NCBI GenBank assembly: GCA_020725985.1
Contig: DYTM01000104.1
Span: 1 to 5,548, forward strand
Length of the DNA stretch: 5,548 nt
Direction of reading: 5' to 3'
Source of the DNA: Methanomassiliicoccus sp.
GTDB taxonomy: Archaea > Thermoplasmatota > Thermoplasmata > Methanomassiliicoccales > JACIVX01
Part shown: positions 4,681 to 5,548 of the stretch, piece after piece
Position numbering within the stretch: position 1 is the stretch's first letter
Layout: every line of letters starts with the position of its first letter
Notes under the pieces: model-generated
The model's input: the letters and a program-made list of their open reading frames with translations, nothing else
Told to the model about the DNA's origin: nothing
Database searches by the model: none
Made by a program: the position numbers and the translations under genes

Positions 4681-5454
4681 TCAAGTTATTTCGTCAGGTC
4701 TGGGATCGAACTCCGGCGGAAGGACTACCGGCCAGCCGAGAAACGGCCTGAAGGGATGGGATGACGTGGGTTCGGTGGCCTTCAGCCCCTCGACCAGGTC
4801 GTCAATCCTGCTGGCGGGGAAGGCGGCCAGCATCTCGTTCTCCTGGACGAGCCCATAGGCCCTGTCCCCTATGCATGGTATGTCGAACACAACCTCTCCC
4901 TGCTTCAAGGCTTTGGCGATCGAGGCGCACAAACTCCCTTGTCCAGTCATGGTCGTCCGAGGCGCCTCGCCATTCTTGTACGCGAAACCGATGATCAGCC
5001 TCAGGGCTTGGGCGGGAGTCAGGTAGATGACGATGACATCGGGCTCTACCGGAGCGAGGTCGAGGGGCGCCATCAGCAGCGCCCCATATCTTCTTCCCTC
5101 CCTTCCAATCATGGCTATCGAGTCTTGCAGAGTCTTTGCCGCCGACTCTCCGCTCGTATAGGGAAGATTGAGCTTACCCGCTTTCACCCGTTCTGGGGCG
5201 TCGACGAGGCCGAGGCACGACGACCCTAGTATGCATCTCACCCCTTCGGAAGAGGCCCCGACGATCCCCTCCTCTCTGCAGTATCTGGCGACGGCAGCCA
5301 TGTGACAGGGGGCCGTCTTCGTGAGGAGCCTCACCCCCGGGATTCGGGCGAGGTCCTTCGCCTCGTGGAGGAGACTGACTGCAATCGGCGAGACGGCGAG
5401 GTTCGTCGATTTCCTGATGAATCGGGATGGAGATGTCCAGTCACGGCGGGTCAT
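4681..5454 (-). CDS. DUF169 family protein (COG2043), start uncertain
   Basis: A soluble protein of a family with no established function. The SPIAVSL segment (residues 22-28), the cysteine-rich N-terminal half, the PDVIVIYLTPAQALRL segment (138-153) and the late DIPCIGDRAY segment (191-200) are the usual DUF169 landmarks. Six cysteines stand at 50, 59, 74, 80, 176 and 194, enough for a metal or Fe-S site, which is inference only. The start at 5454 gives 257 residues, near the family's usual 230-250. An ATG at 5535 would add 27 residues that use rarer codons (CTA, TTA) and do not look conserved. The frame stays open to the right edge, so a start beyond the window is possible. The zinc-ribbon gene follows on the same strand with its own promoter. 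Confidence 0.82.
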   Translation of the reverse strand: MTRRDWTSPSRFIRKSTNLAVSPIAVSLLHEAKDLARIPGVRLLTKTAPCHMAAVARYCREEGIVGASSEGVRCILGSSCLGLVDAPERVKAGKLNLPYTSGESAAKTLQDSIAMIGREGRRYGALLMAPLDLAPVEPDVIVIYLTPAQALRLIIGFAYKNGEAPRTTMTGQGSLCASIAKALKQGEVVFDIPCIGDRAYGLVQENEMLAAFPASRIDDLVEGLKATEPTSSHPFRPFLGWPVVLPPEFDPRPDEIT

Positions 5455-5476
5455 TGGACGGATATGAGGTTTGGCG

Positions 5477-5483
5477 CATAATA
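5477..5483 (-). promoter_or_regulatory. Weak TATA-like element before the DUF169 gene
   Basis: TATTATG on the minus strand is centred 26 bases before the ATG at 5454, the distance expected for a leaderless archaeal message. No ribosome site precedes that ATG, which fits a leaderless start. The match to the TATA consensus is only moderate. Confidence 0.3.
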
Positions 5484-5548
5484 GCCTTGACGATTCGTTA
5501 GTCGACTCGATGCCCGATGCATTCTTCCCAGACATTCTCGGCAGCCAG

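Noticed and set aside
1..5548. CRISPR array, tRNA, insertion sequence or attachment site
   Set aside because: No spaced direct repeats of array length, no cloverleaf with a TTC-loop arm, no transposase frame or terminal inverted repeats were found by reading either strand.

Overview
The window reads as archaeal DNA, probably from a moderately GC-rich euryarchaeon of the Thermoplasmatota / methanogen-related kind. This rests on three things. There are TATA-box promoters at archaeal distances from gene starts (TTAAATAT at 1149-1156; TTATATATA on the minus strand at 4635-4643). There are GGAGG and GGTGA ribosome binding sites. The gene content includes a Tes/MJ0619-like radical SAM enzyme, a MtaA-type member of the uroporphyrinogen decarboxylase superfamily, a DUF169 protein and a small multi-zinc protein. 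The taxonomic placement is inference.

Layout from left to right. Bases 3-119 (+) are the last 38 codons of a radical SAM protein ending in a SPASM Fe-S domain. Converging on it, with a 16-base overlap, is a class I SAM-dependent methyltransferase (104-784, minus). Its natural start seems to lie at 891 but is separated from the body by a one-base frame break in a run of five Gs. A divergent, AT-richer control region (about 892-1190) follows. From it a two-gene operon runs rightward: a zinc-dependent MtaA/CmuA-like methyltransferase (1191-2309) and a 152-residue four-cysteine protein (2319-2777). A palindrome followed by a T/C-rich tract (2788-2836) looks like the operon's terminator. Next is a 455-residue radical SAM enzyme of the tetraether lipid synthase family (2930-4297, +). 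It ends against a convergent 101-residue zinc-ribbon protein (4294-4599, minus), the two sharing one CTAG as their stop codons. A DUF169 protein (4681 to about 5454, minus) closes the window; its 5' end is uncertain and its frame stays open to the right edge.

The genes do not form one obvious pathway. The clearest functional unit is the operon at 1191-2777, which may be a methyl-transfer enzyme with a dedicated metal-binding partner. The Tes-like enzyme suggests membrane lipid cross-linking or a related radical C-C bond reaction. No tRNA, rRNA, CRISPR array or insertion sequence was seen.
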